A stretch of 64,000 bases of DNA from JABCZH01 sp963803775 (lineage in GTDB: Bacteria > Acidobacteriota > Terriglobia > Terriglobales > Acidobacteriaceae), in contig CAWDNS010000007.1 of the NCBI GenBank assembly GCA_963803775.1, forward strand, positions 930,001-994,000, in the 5' to 3' direction. Positions 1 through 8,722 of this stretch are shown here, in pieces. The notes beneath the pieces were generated by a model. It did not search any database and had not been told where the DNA came from. It saw only the letters and a program-made list of their open reading frames with translations. Position numbers and translations under genes: made by a program. The first letter of the stretch is position 1. Each line of letters opens with the position of its first letter.

Positions 1-1649
1 GAAACCTGACCGGCCGCGGTCTGCATGACTTCGAGGTCGCGTTGCTCGAAGACATGTTCACGATCCATGCTCATGGCAGCCATGACGCCGGCGGGTTTTC
101 CTCCCAGCAAGATAGGAGCCCCACAGAAGCATTTGGACGGGCGCGGCGGAATGTAGGTGACACCCAGGCGTTCGCGGGTTTTCTCCAGATCAGAACGAAT
201 CAGCAGCGGCAGTCCGGTGCGCAGGATGTACTCGGTCAGGCCGTTGTCGACGCGGCGTGATCGTTTGGCCATGATCTGGCCGTTTTCCACGTCGAACTCG
301 AAGCGAATCTCATCCCCCTCCTCGAAAGCGACGTAAAAGTTCCCGGTATCGAAGATCTGGCCGAGTTCTTTGTGGACAGTCTTCAGAATCTCGTCCTGGT
401 CGAGGCGGGAACTGATGGCCTGGCCGATCTGAGTGAGGAGTTCGTACTCTTTGGTGCGGCGCTGAGCGTCGTGCATGACCACGTAGTTTTCCAGAGTCAG
501 TCCAATCTGCAAGGCCAGGCCGATCAACAGACGCAGGTTGGACGAACCAAACATGTGCCGGGCAGCGTCCGGGAAAAAGATGACACCGAAATTGTGCTCG
601 CGAGTCTGCAGGCTGACGGCGGTGAAGTTGCGTACATTCTCCAGCTTCATGACGTCGCGGAATTGCTCGAACTTGGCGCCGGGGAAGGCGGGGAGCGGCT
701 CCGACATTTCGGCAACGTTGCGGAAGGTGACAAACCCGCCACGCCGGTAGGCCAGTTCGGCGATATACTCCCCGGCGCCAGTTCTCGTCATGTTATTGAC
801 GAGTTCAGGAGAGAAGCCGCGCTGAACCGAGGGGAGAACGGCGCGCCAGCGCTCGGAGACGTAGATCATCGCACGCGCTGTAGGCAGCGGGGCCACCAAA
901 CGGTCCAAAATGCTTTGCAGGCTGGGGGTCAGGTCTTCGGCGGACAGCAAGCGCGTGGGGTCAACGCCAAGGGTCGAGAAGGCGAGCGCGTTTTCCTGTA
1001 CGGCATTGCGCTCGTTCTCGAAGAGCACCATCACCATGGCAATGCCGAGCAGCATCTGCGGGATGGGGCCGAGGAAATGGCCCGCGCTTCCGAAGATGAC
1101 GATAAAGGGATCATGCAGCTCACCGAAGACCATCAGGACTGCCCACAGGGCCAGCGACACGGCCAGCAGAGTGAACGCCAGGGAGTTCTTGCGATGAGCG
1201 TGACGGTAGAAATAGGCAGAACAGTAGAGGAGCACCAGGCCAGTGCCCACGTTTAAGGGCAAGTGTGGAGTCAGGAAGCCTTCCGGGCGAAACACGCCAT
1301 TTACCATTTGCGTCTGCAGAGTCCACCAGGCGAGGCCGATCCCGGCCAAGGCAAGAGCAATGTCATCCCAGCGCAGCCGGTACTTGTCCCGCATCAAGCG
1401 GGTGGAGACATAGATGCAAATTGTCATCGACACCAGAAGTAGAGACGCGAAAAATGATACTGGCGCTGAAGGATGGTTGATCGCTTCCCAGGCGTCGAGA
1501 GCATAGTGCAGGGTGTAGAATCCCCAGGCCAGCTGCCAGGCGCGGAAGTACTGCTGCCGGCTCTGCTCGTACAAATAAGTGAAGAGCAGTACCAGCAACA
1601 GGGCCACGACCCCGGGAACGATCACCATACTGAGGACAAAAGTGTTCAT
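1..1649 (-). CDS. 7TM-GAF sensor protein, probable histidine kinase (3' part outside window)
   Basis: Read on the minus strand, the frame opens at ATG 1649-1647 and stays open for about 549 codons to the window edge, so the C-terminus is missing. Residues about 1-215 hold some seven hydrophobic segments, starting MNTFVLSMVIVPGVVALLLV. Two GAF-like domains follow at about 225-385 and 395-549, joined by a helical linker (QRRTKEYELLTQIGQAISSRL) typical of the entry to a GAF domain. The second GAF contains a Cys pair (KCFCGAPIL). Proteins built this way usually end in a histidine kinase, but that part is not visible, so kinase activity is inferred. It is transcribed divergently from gltX. Confidence 0.75.
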   Translation of the reverse strand, partial: MNTFVLSMVIVPGVVALLLVLLFTYLYEQSRQQYFRAWQLAWGFYTLHYALDAWEAINHPSAPVSFFASLLLVSMTICIYVSTRLMRDKYRLRWDDIALALAGIGLAWWTLQTQMVNGVFRPEGFLTPHLPLNVGTGLVLLYCSAYFYRHAHRKNSLAFTLLAVSLALWAVLMVFGELHDPFIVIFGSAGHFLGPIPQMLLGIAMVMVLFENERNAVQENALAFSTLGVDPTRLLSAEDLTPSLQSILDRLVAPLPTARAMIYVSERWRAVLPSVQRGFSPELVNNMTRTGAGEYIAELAYRRGGFVTFRNVAEMSEPLPAFPGAKFEQFRDVMKLENVRNFTAVSLQTREHNFGVIFFPDAARHMFGSSNLRLLIGLALQIGLTLENYVVMHDAQRRTKEYELLTQIGQAISSRLDQDEILKTVHKELGQIFDTGNFYVAFEEGDEIRFEFDVENGQIMAKRSRRVDNGLTEYILRTGLPLLIRSDLEKTRERLGVTYIPPRPSKCFCGAPILLGGKPAGVMAAMSMDREHVFEQRDLEVMQTAAGQV

Positions 1650-1813
1650 GATAGACGGAAATCGCCGATTCCTCCCCCTGCGACGGAAAGAATCGGATCC
1701 GATGAATGCTATGTTTTCATACGATCCGCGACAACACAACACTTTTGGATGATCCAGAAGGCCTGGATAGTCTCCTCCGGGTAACCTGGCGGCCATTACC
1801 AAGGATTAGCGGC

Positions 1814-1843
1814 TTGACGGTGCTTTTCACTGGCCCGTAACAT
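1814..1843 (+). promoter_or_regulatory. possible sigma-70 promoter of gltX
   Basis: A TTGACG -35-like box at 1814-1819 is separated by 18 bases from TAACAT at 1838-1843, which lies 19 bases before the gltX ATG at 1863. The -10 match is imperfect and no good ribosome binding site follows, so the 5' leader would be very short. Confidence 0.35.
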
Positions 1844-1862
1844 CGCATGTGACCACCCATAC

Positions 1863-3335
1863 ATGAACCAACCTTCGTATCCGGCAGTCTCGGGAAGCGG
1901 TCCCCGTGTGCGTTTTGCGCCCTCGCCAACGGGCTTCTTGCATGTCGGCAGCGCTCGCACGTTCATCTTCAACTGGTTGTATGCTCGCCACAATGGCGGG
2001 ACTATGATCCTGCGGCTGGACGACACGGACGTGGAACGCAACACGGATGCGTCCGTCAATTCAATTTTCGAAGGGCTGAAGTGGCTCGGCCTGAGTTGGG
2101 ACGAGGAGTACAAGCAATCCGAGCGCCTGGAACTGCATCGGAAAATTGCCTGGGCGATATTCGAAAAGGGTCTCGCCTACCGCGACTTTACTCCGGCGCA
2201 TGCGGGGGATGCCGACAGGTCAAGCGCGCAAGGTGCATGGCTGTTTAATGCCGGGATGCGGGAGCTTTCGCGAGCGGAAAGCGACCGGCGCGCGGCAGCC
2301 GGAGAAACATTTGCCCTGCGCTTTCGCGTGCCTCGCGAAGGCGGTCAGCCGGTCAGCTTCACAGATGCGGTATATGGTGAGCAGGCGAAGTCGGCGGCCG
2401 ACATCGAAGACTTTGCTTTGCTGCGCAGTGACGGAATGCCGACCTATCATCTGGCATCGTGCGCCGATGACGCGGATTTGAGCATTAGCCACATCATTCG
2501 CGGCCAGGATCACCTGACCAACACTTTCAAACATGTTTTGATCTTCGAAGCTGCTGGCGTCAAGCCGCCGCAGTTCGCGCATCTGCCGCTGTTGGTTGCT
2601 CCAGATGGGACCAAGCTTTCAAAACGACGGCATGGTCCGGTGGTCAGCGTGACTACCTACCGCGATGCCGGATTCTTGCCGGAAGCATTCATCAACTTTC
2701 TATGCCTGCTTGGATGGTCACCGAAAAACGATCGCGAACAGATGAGCGTTTCGGAACTGACTCAGGTGTTCTCGCTAGAAGGCATAAATCGGGCGAATGC
2801 GGTAGTCAATTTCACGCAGGAAGATCCATTCGACGCCAAGGCAGTGTGGCTGAACGCCGAACACATTCGCGCGTCGACGGTCGAAGACCTGAGCGCGCGT
2901 TTATTGCCCATTGTGTGCCAGGCAGGCTTCAGCGTCGATTTTGCTAAGATGCTGCGAATCACGCCGCTTATCCGCGAGCGCATCAAGCTGCTGCGCGATG
3001 TTCTTGTGGTGGCCGATTTCTTCTTTGTCGATCAACTGCCGCCGTACGATCCGGCCGAGCTCGTTCCGCAAAAAGGCGATGCGGCCATGGCGCAGAAAGT
3101 TTTGCAGCGGGCTCGCGAGGTACTGGAGAAGACGGAGTTCAAGCACGATCCCTTGGACGCCGCGCTCAGGGCTGCGGCGCAGGAGTTGGGAGTCAAAGCC
3201 GGCCAGATGTTCCAGCCAATTCGGGTCGCAGTCTGTGGGCGCAAGAATGCCCCGCCGCTGTTTGAGACGCTGGAAGTATTGGGGAAAGAGACGACTCTGA
3301 GGAGAGTCGAGGAGGCGATTACGAAGCTTCAGTAG
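1863..3335 (+). CDS. gltX: glutamate--tRNA ligase (GluRS)
   Basis: This class I aminoacyl-tRNA synthetase charges tRNA-Glu with glutamate in the cytoplasm. The 490 residues match the usual bacterial length. The HIGH-type motif is HVGS at residues 27-30 (SPTGFLHVGSARTF). The KMSKS-type motif is KLSKR at 251-255, preceded by LPLLVAPDGT. The discriminating segment LRLDDTD follows the first motif. ATG 1863 is the only start that leaves a normal short N-terminal tail, although no strong ribosome binding site precedes it. A separate GlnRS gene lies 2 kb downstream, so this enzyme need not be the non-discriminating type. That specificity cannot be settled by eye. Confidence 0.96.
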   Translation: MNQPSYPAVSGSGPRVRFAPSPTGFLHVGSARTFIFNWLYARHNGGTMILRLDDTDVERNTDASVNSIFEGLKWLGLSWDEEYKQSERLELHRKIAWAIFEKGLAYRDFTPAHAGDADRSSAQGAWLFNAGMRELSRAESDRRAAAGETFALRFRVPREGGQPVSFTDAVYGEQAKSAADIEDFALLRSDGMPTYHLASCADDADLSISHIIRGQDHLTNTFKHVLIFEAAGVKPPQFAHLPLLVAPDGTKLSKRRHGPVVSVTTYRDAGFLPEAFINFLCLLGWSPKNDREQMSVSELTQVFSLEGINRANAVVNFTQEDPFDAKAVWLNAEHIRASTVEDLSARLLPIVCQAGFSVDFAKMLRITPLIRERIKLLRDVLVVADFFFVDQLPPYDPAELVPQKGDAAMAQKVLQRAREVLEKTEFKHDPLDAALRAAAQELGVKAGQMFQPIRVAVCGRKNAPPLFETLEVLGKETTLRRVEEAITKLQ

Positions 3336-3492
3336 GGCGACAGTGTGAGCGACAGACCGGGCTCGCATTGGGGTTGCTGATTTCTGCATCTCTGCGCTAC
3401 GCTCAACCATCTGTAGTGATGCTTCCTTCTGTATTTCCTGCGGACGCAAGAGTCTGCTCTTAACTCTAAAATTCTCTGCCGAGGAAAGAATC

Positions 3493-4512
3493 ATGTCCAA
3501 AATGAAAGCGGTGCAAGTTGGCAAGCCGGGGGGCAATTTCGAAATCGTCGAACGACCCGTTCCTGAGCCTGGACGAGCGCAAGTGCGCATCAAGGTGGAA
3601 GCGTGCGGTATTTGTCACAGTGATGTCTTGGTGAAAGAAGGACTCTGGCCAGGACTGCAGTATCCGCGCGTGCCGGGTCACGAGATTGCTGGGCGGATTG
3701 ATTCGGTCGGGGCCGATGTTACGCAGTGGAAGCCGGGCCAACGCGTCGGAGTGGGCTGGCATGGGGGGCATTGCTTTGTGTGTGATCCCTGCCGCCGTGG
3801 TGACTTCGTTCTCTGCAAAGTTGAGAAGATTACGGCCATCCACTTCGATGGCGGATATGCCGAGTACATCGTGGTCCCCGCCGAAGCGGTGGCGGCGATG
3901 CCCGATGAGTTGCCCGCGGACCAGGCTGCTCCGCTGATGTGCGCCGGGATTACCGTGTTCAACGCGATGCGTAACGCAGGTGCGAGATCGGGAGACTTGG
4001 TAGCCGTTCAGGGCATTGGAGGCTTGGGTCATTTGGGCATTCAGTACGCTCGGCAAATGGGTTTCCACACCGTGGCTATCGGCCGCGGGGGCGACAAGGA
4101 AGCTCTGGCAAAGAAGCTGGGTGCGCACGAGTACGTCGATACCGACACTGGAGAGCCGGTCGCCGCTCTGCAAAAGTTGGGAGGCGCGCGCGTGGTACTG
4201 GCTACCGCTCCCGATTCGAAATCCATGTCAGCTTTGGTGGAGGGTCTGGCGCCGGGTGGCAAGCTGCTGGTGGTGGGGGCAACCATGGATCCGCTGAACA
4301 TCACTCCGTTGCAACTCATCATGTCACGGCGCGCGGTTCAGGGTTGGCCATCAGGGACGGCGAAAGACTCCGAAGAAACGTTGAACTTCAGCGCGCTGAG
4401 CGGGGTGCGTCCCATGATCGAGCGCTATCCTCTGGAGAAGGTTGCCGAAGGTTACCAGCAGATGATCAGCGGAAAGGCACGGTTCCGGGTAGTGCTCACG
4501 ATGGGTGGATAG
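3493..4512 (+). CDS. zinc-dependent alcohol dehydrogenase
   Basis: A medium-chain dehydrogenase/reductase that oxidises primary alcohols with NAD(P)+. It has 339 residues, normal for the bacterial AdhA/AdhT type. Catalytic zinc ligands are visible as C38 (ACGICHSD), H63-E64 (GHE) and C150 (MCAGIT). The structural zinc lobe has C94, C97, C100 and C108. A Rossmann fingerprint GIGGLGHLG lies near residue 175. A GAGGAAAG ribosome binding site precedes ATG 3493. The gene stands alone between gltX and a toxin-antitoxin locus. Its natural substrate cannot be told from sequence. Confidence 0.9.
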   Translation: MSKMKAVQVGKPGGNFEIVERPVPEPGRAQVRIKVEACGICHSDVLVKEGLWPGLQYPRVPGHEIAGRIDSVGADVTQWKPGQRVGVGWHGGHCFVCDPCRRGDFVLCKVEKITAIHFDGGYAEYIVVPAEAVAAMPDELPADQAAPLMCAGITVFNAMRNAGARSGDLVAVQGIGGLGHLGIQYARQMGFHTVAIGRGGDKEALAKKLGAHEYVDTDTGEPVAALQKLGGARVVLATAPDSKSMSALVEGLAPGGKLLVVGATMDPLNITPLQLIMSRRAVQGWPSGTAKDSEETLNFSALSGVRPMIERYPLEKVAEGYQQMISGKARFRVVLTMGG

Positions 4513-4546
4513 TTGGGGAGAGTGGCCTTATGGCCACCTGAATAAA

Positions 4547-4564
4547 GGTAACGTATATGTTACC
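4547..4564 (+). promoter_or_regulatory. inverted repeat over the toxin start, possible operator
   Basis: GGTAAC at 4547-4552 and GTTACC at 4559-4564 form a 6-bp inverted repeat around GTATAT. It spans the presumed ATG of the HigB-like toxin (4557). HigBA-type antitoxins commonly bind such repeats to repress their own operon. Binding here is inference. Confidence 0.4.
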
Positions 4565-4920
4565 ATCGTATCCGACTGAGGTCGTTGAGTACATCGCTCC
4601 TGACGGTCCAGTCCTTATGGAGAATGGTTCAGCCAATTGAATGCGCCCGCTGCGGCTAAAGTGGTCATCGCTGTGACGCGGTTGTCGCAGGGAAATTTGT
4701 CGAACGTAAAAGGTGTTGGTTCGGGCGTTTCCGAGTACAGACTCGACTTTGGCCCCGGATACCGGGTCTATTTCGGAGAGACGGTGGGCACCTGGTTGTC
4801 TTGCTGGGCGGAGGAACGAAGCAGCGGCAGTACAGAGACATAGATCACGCGATCCAAAAATGGCAGGACTACAAGAAGAGGAAGAATTGGGCCAATCATG
4901 GCATTGACAAGGGATTTTAA
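4557..4920 (+). pseudogene. HigB/RelE-like (Gp49 family) toxin, two frameshifts
   Basis: Three frames together spell one RelE/HigB-like toxin of about 121 residues. The first part runs from ATG 4557 to about 4613 (MLPSYPTEVVEYIAPDG). It continues from PYGEWFSQLNAPAAAKV through SEYRLDFGPGYRVYFGE in a second frame. After about 4790 a third frame gives LVVLLGGGTKQRQYRDIDHA. One missing base near 4613 (in a CC run) and another near 4788 would restore a single frame. Members of this family cleave mRNA on ribosomes. The restored stop (4918-4920) overlaps the antitoxin start, as in intact higBA operons. The breaks may be real decay or sequence error, since similar single-base breaks occur elsewhere in this window. 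Confidence 0.72.
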
Positions 4921-5224
4921 GGAAAGGGTCCAAGCGCGAGCGAAGCGCGATCTCGCGTTCCGCAAGGAACTTCTGCGCGAAGGCGTCGAGTGTCTCTTAT
5001 CAGGAGATGTGGAGACGGGCAAGGCTGTTTTGCGGGATTACATTAACGCCACTGTCGGCTTCAATCAACTGGGAAAGAGTACGCATCATTCGCCGAAGAG
5101 TCTGATGCGGATGCTGGGCCCGTCGGGCAACCCACACGCCCGCAATCTCTTCGAGATTGTCCGATATTTGCAGGAAAAGGAAGGGATTCGTTTCAAGCTG
5201 CGCGCTGCCACGGTGGGAGCCTAG
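4898..5224 (+). CDS. HigA-like antitoxin, Xre-type DNA-binding protein
   Basis: A 108-residue protein beginning MALTRDFKERVQARA. Its C-terminal half looks like the helix-turn-helix of the addiction-module antidote family, containing SPKSLMRMLGPSGNPHARNL followed by a helix FEIVRYLQEKEGIRF. In this family the antitoxin binds the toxin and represses the shared promoter. It directly overlaps the end of the toxin gene by 23 bases in the restored toxin frame, so the two would be translationally coupled. The antitoxin frame is intact while the toxin frame is broken. The order toxin first, antitoxin second is the HigBA order. Confidence 0.8.
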   Translation: MALTRDFKERVQARAKRDLAFRKELLREGVECLLSGDVETGKAVLRDYINATVGFNQLGKSTHHSPKSLMRMLGPSGNPHARNLFEIVRYLQEKEGIRFKLRAATVGA

Positions 5225-5340
5225 AACCCGCGTTTACTTTCGCGTCACTTCTCTCACCGGGGCGCGATGGGTCGGAGACGCCTTGCTGATTTCCTGGGCC
5301 GGGCGCGCCCTTCGCAGTGGTTATAGAATGAAAATAGAGC

Positions 5341-7065
5341 ATGAATCCAACCAACACTTCGACTCAAGCCGGCGTTCCGTCGCCCGAGCCGCCCGCTGTG
5401 CCCTCGAACTTCGTACGCGACATCATTCTGGATGATCTGAAGACCAACAAATTCCAGGGCCGGGTGCAGACCCGGTTTCCTCCGGAACCGAACGGCTACC
5501 TGCACATTGGCCATGCTAAGGCGATCTGCCTTGATTTTGGGTTGGCGGACGAATTTGGCGGACACACAAACCTGCGCTTCGACGATACCAATCCCTCGAA
5601 GGAAGAGACGGAGTACGTCGATTCGATCATGGAAGACGTCAAGTGGCTGGGCTTCCATTGGGACGGCCTGTTTTATGCGTCGGACTATTTTGACCAGCTC
5701 TATGCGTGGGCGGTGCAGCTTATCAAGGCAGGCAAGGCTTATGTGGACGACTTGTCGGCGGATGAGATCCGCAAATACCGCGGCACGCTGACCGAGCCGG
5801 GGAAAGACAGTCCGTTCCGCAATCGTTCGGCGAAAGAAAACCTGAGTTTGTTTGAGCGCATGAAAGCTGGAGAATTCCCCGATGGGTCACGAGTATTGCG
5901 GGCGAAGATCGATATGGCGTCACCAAATTTGAATATGCGCGATCCGGTGATGTACCGCCTTCTGCATACGGAGCATCATCGCACGGGTAAGAAGTGGTGC
6001 ATTTACCCCATGTACGACTTCGCGCACGGGCAGTCGGACTCGCTGGAGCGAGTGACGCACTCGATGTGCACGCTGGAGTTTGAAGACCATCGGCCACTGT
6101 ACAACTGGTTTATTCAGCAGCTGGGGATTTTTCCTTCGCAGCAGATCGAGTTCGACCGGCTGAACCTCACCTATACGCTGCTGAGCAAACGCAAGCTGCT
6201 GCAACTGGTTCAGGAAAAGCGGGTGAGCGGCTGGGATGATCCGCGTATGCCGACGATTAGCGGGATTCGACGGCGCGGCTATACACCGGAGGCGATCCGC
6301 AACTTCTGCGGCGCGATTGGAGTGTCAAAAACCAATGGCTCAATCGAGCTGGCGATGCTCGAACACTTCGTGCGTGAAGACCTGAACAAGCGGGCTCCGC
6401 GGGTGATGGCGGTGCTGCGGCCGTTGCGGGTAGTAATTGATAACTATCCGGAAAATCAGGTCGAGAAGATGGACGCAGTCAACAATCCGGAAGATGCGAA
6501 CGCCGGTACGCGCAAGGTGCCGTTTTCCCGAGTGCTATACATCGAGCAAGACGATTTCCGCGAAGATCCGCCCAAGCAATATTTCCGGCTGTCGCCGGGG
6601 CGCGAGGTGCGGTTGCGCTACGGGTACTTCATCACTTGCAAGAGCTTGGTGAAAAACGACAAGGGCGAAGTGGTCGAAGTGCATTGCACGTATGATCCCG
6701 AAACCCGGGGCGGCAATTCTCCTCCGGATGGGCGCAAAGTGAAAGCGACCATTCATTGGGTATCGGCAGCACATGCCGTGGATGCTGAGGTGCGGCTGTA
6801 CGAGAGTCTTTTCACCTGCGAGGATCCGAACCGGACTTCCGAGGGCGAGGACTTTACTGCGAACTTGAACCCGCTCTCACTCGAAGTGCTTCCCCAGTGC
6901 AAAGTCGAACCGTCGCTGGCTGAGGCGGCCCCCGGCAGCCGCTACCAGTTTGAGCGTTTGGGATATTTCTGCGTGGATCGCGAGTCGTTGCCGGGCAAGC
7001 TGGTGTTTAACCGAACGGTGGCGCTAAAAGATACGTGGGCGAAGATCGAGAAGAAAGGGAAGTAA
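5341..7065 (+). CDS. glnS: glutamine--tRNA ligase (GlnRS)
   Basis: Class I synthetase that attaches glutamine to tRNA-Gln. It has 574 residues. The HIGH motif is HIGH at 55-58 (NGYLHIGHAK). The KMSKS equivalent is LSKRK at about 281-285. Between them lie the GlnRS-typical stretches LRFDDTNPSKEE and WCIYPMYDFAHGQSDS. The C-terminal two beta-barrel anticodon-binding domain occupies roughly residues 345-570. Many bacteria lack GlnRS and use GatCAB, so its presence beside gltX shows direct Gln-tRNA formation is available. The start at ATG 5341 leaves a 23-residue Pro/Ser-rich tail before the core. Confidence 0.96.
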   Translation: MNPTNTSTQAGVPSPEPPAVPSNFVRDIILDDLKTNKFQGRVQTRFPPEPNGYLHIGHAKAICLDFGLADEFGGHTNLRFDDTNPSKEETEYVDSIMEDVKWLGFHWDGLFYASDYFDQLYAWAVQLIKAGKAYVDDLSADEIRKYRGTLTEPGKDSPFRNRSAKENLSLFERMKAGEFPDGSRVLRAKIDMASPNLNMRDPVMYRLLHTEHHRTGKKWCIYPMYDFAHGQSDSLERVTHSMCTLEFEDHRPLYNWFIQQLGIFPSQQIEFDRLNLTYTLLSKRKLLQLVQEKRVSGWDDPRMPTISGIRRRGYTPEAIRNFCGAIGVSKTNGSIELAMLEHFVREDLNKRAPRVMAVLRPLRVVIDNYPENQVEKMDAVNNPEDANAGTRKVPFSRVLYIEQDDFREDPPKQYFRLSPGREVRLRYGYFITCKSLVKNDKGEVVEVHCTYDPETRGGNSPPDGRKVKATIHWVSAAHAVDAEVRLYESLFTCEDPNRTSEGEDFTANLNPLSLEVLPQCKVEPSLAEAAPGSRYQFERLGYFCVDRESLPGKLVFNRTVALKDTWAKIEKKGK

Positions 7066-7196
7066 TGCCCGCCAGATGTAAGTTTTAACGGTCAACGATC
7101 CGCGATCAGCAGTTCCCCCAAATTCAATGGGTATCACCTGTGGTGCATCCCCCGCCAAAAAGCCCGTCCAAGGCCATATTTGGAGAGTGATTGTGC

Positions 7197-7224
7197 TTGA
7201 CACACGCTGGAAGTGAGTTAGAAT
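7197..7224 (+). promoter_or_regulatory. strong sigma-70-type promoter
   Basis: A perfect TTGACA (7197-7202) and TAGAAT (7219-7224) are spaced by 16 bases. Transcription would start near 7231, giving a leader of about 100 bases before the ATG at 7335. It is the best-matching promoter I see in the window. Confidence 0.6.
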
Positions 7225-7334
7225 CCCGCCCATTCGTCCAACTGCTCGGCTGCGTCGCTAGCGGAGAGTTGTCCCCTGACGGATTTCAGTTGAGCGGAGG
7301 CGAAATTTTATCGACCGAAACACGGAGAACAAAC

Positions 7335-8018
7335 ATGGTTAGGAAACCCGCTGTTCGCATCGTGCTGGTTTTGTCTGTACTGGCGCTGGCTGGCATTGCC
7401 GCTTTGGCTGCGGCAGGTCACCACGGAATTGTTACAAGCCAAGACGGACGAATGATCATTGCCAAGCAAGGCCCATCCCACATTACCGCCTTCCACCAAC
7501 CCGCCGGCTTAACCACGATCGCCGGCAACTTGAGCAAATATCCGAACGGTGTGTTCTTTTGTTGCTACGGATACACCATCTCCGGCCCCGACTCGTTTTT
7601 GAACTCGGCTTATTGGGACGCAATCCCGTTCACTCCCACTTCCAACATGACGGTCAAAGAAGTTGAAGTGTCCGTGGGTTGGGGCGGAAGCGGAACCAAT
7701 GGAGTGACAGTTAGCGTGAACCTGGATGCCAATGGCCTTCCGGGAACGGCGCTGGCAACTCTCAATGCGACGGGCCTGTCAGATTACGGCGATTGCTGTC
7801 AGCTAGTAGTCGCGAGGAGTGGGACCGGATTGCCGGTCACCCAAGGCACGCAGTACTGGGTGGTGGTGAGCACCTCCACTTCCACGGAGAACACGTATGA
7901 CGGCTGGGCCTTCAACAGCACCGACATGCGATCCTATCCGTTTGCTTCGTATAGCACCGCCAACGGATGGACGAAAAGTGATGGCCTCCTGCCCGGCTAT
8001 GCAGTGTTGGGAGAGTAG
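7335..8018 (+). CDS. secreted choice-of-anchor R-like protein, function unknown
   Basis: 227 residues from ATG 7335, which follows a GGAG ribosome binding site at 7324-7327. The N-terminus (VRIVLVLSVLALAGIAALAA) is a signal peptide or membrane anchor, so the product is probably exported. The body is rich in Gly, Ser and Thr with short beta-strand patterns. Features such as WDAIPFTPTSNMTVKEVEV and TQYWVVVSTS resemble the 'choice-of-anchor R' extracellular beta-sandwich domain. A CC pair occurs at FFCCYG and again at GDCCQL. There is no catalytic motif. It has its own strong promoter and a roughly 100-base leader. No partner gene is evident. Confidence 0.65.
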   Translation: MVRKPAVRIVLVLSVLALAGIAALAAAGHHGIVTSQDGRMIIAKQGPSHITAFHQPAGLTTIAGNLSKYPNGVFFCCYGYTISGPDSFLNSAYWDAIPFTPTSNMTVKEVEVSVGWGGSGTNGVTVSVNLDANGLPGTALATLNATGLSDYGDCCQLVVARSGTGLPVTQGTQYWVVVSTSTSTENTYDGWAFNSTDMRSYPFASYSTANGWTKSDGLLPGYAVLGE

Positions 8019-8179
8019 TTTCTCGGCATCAACTGGTTTTGCTGCCTGCGTTTCGGAGCATCGGACGCAGGCAGTTTTTTGAGCCAAACAGGTGAGCGAA
8101 TAGAGTCGGTTGTGATCCAACTCGCAGACTTTTGCAGAGAACGATGTTGGTCTTCGTATGAACTGGACAGGAGAGACGT

Positions 8180-8662
8180 ATGACGCAACGACGAAGTCTG
8201 CTGATTTTCGTGGTCTGCTGGTGCCTTATTCCCAGCGCGCGGGCGCAGACGCTGCCGGTGATCAACGCAGAAGGCCACTCGACCGCAATAACTGCGGCTC
8301 AGATTGCGAACCCACCGCGCGTAACCGTGAGCGTGGTAGACCATGACAAAACGGTTCAGTTTGAAGGAGTGCCAGTGTCTACTGTGCTTTCAATGGCCGG
8401 CATTCAACTGGGCGATGCATTGCGTGGACCACGAATGGCCGAGGTGCTGCTAGTGACAGCGGCTGATGGCTACAAAGTGGCTTTCGGCCTCGCGGAAATT
8501 GATCCTGCTTTCGCTGTCCGCGAAATTATCCTCGCGGACAAGAAGGATGGAAAACCGCTTGACGCCAGAGAGGGACCGTTCCGGATCGTGGCGCCGGGGG
8601 ATAAGAGGCCGGCACGATGGATCCGTCAAGTCACCGAACTAAAAGTTACAACTCTAAAATGA
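8180..8662 (+). CDS. secreted protein resembling the molybdopterin-binding oxidoreductase fold
   Basis: 160 residues with a clear signal peptide ending near ARAQ (MTQRRSLLIFVVCWCLIPSA). The mature part (VSVVDHDKTVQFEGVPVSTV, then VTAADGYKVAFGLAEID) resembles the sulfite-oxidase-type molybdopterin-binding domain (PF00174). It is short and lacks the conserved active-site cysteine of true sulfite oxidases, so it probably does not bind cofactor by itself. An AGGAGAG ribosome binding site lies just upstream of ATG 8180. It converges on the thiol-maturation cluster that begins at 8723. Confidence 0.6.
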   Translation: MTQRRSLLIFVVCWCLIPSARAQTLPVINAEGHSTAITAAQIANPPRVTVSVVDHDKTVQFEGVPVSTVLSMAGIQLGDALRGPRMAEVLLVTAADGYKVAFGLAEIDPAFAVREIILADKKDGKPLDAREGPFRIVAPGDKRPARWIRQVTELKVTTLK

Positions 8663-8722
8663 TTACCCTTCGTGAAGTCGGGGACAAAGTCGCCTCGCGA
8701 GCAGAAGTGCCTGTCTGTCAGC

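Noticed and set aside
4522..4537. GTGGCC/GGCCAC hairpin after the alcohol dehydrogenase as a terminator
   Set aside because: The stem is real but no U-tract follows, so I cannot call termination.
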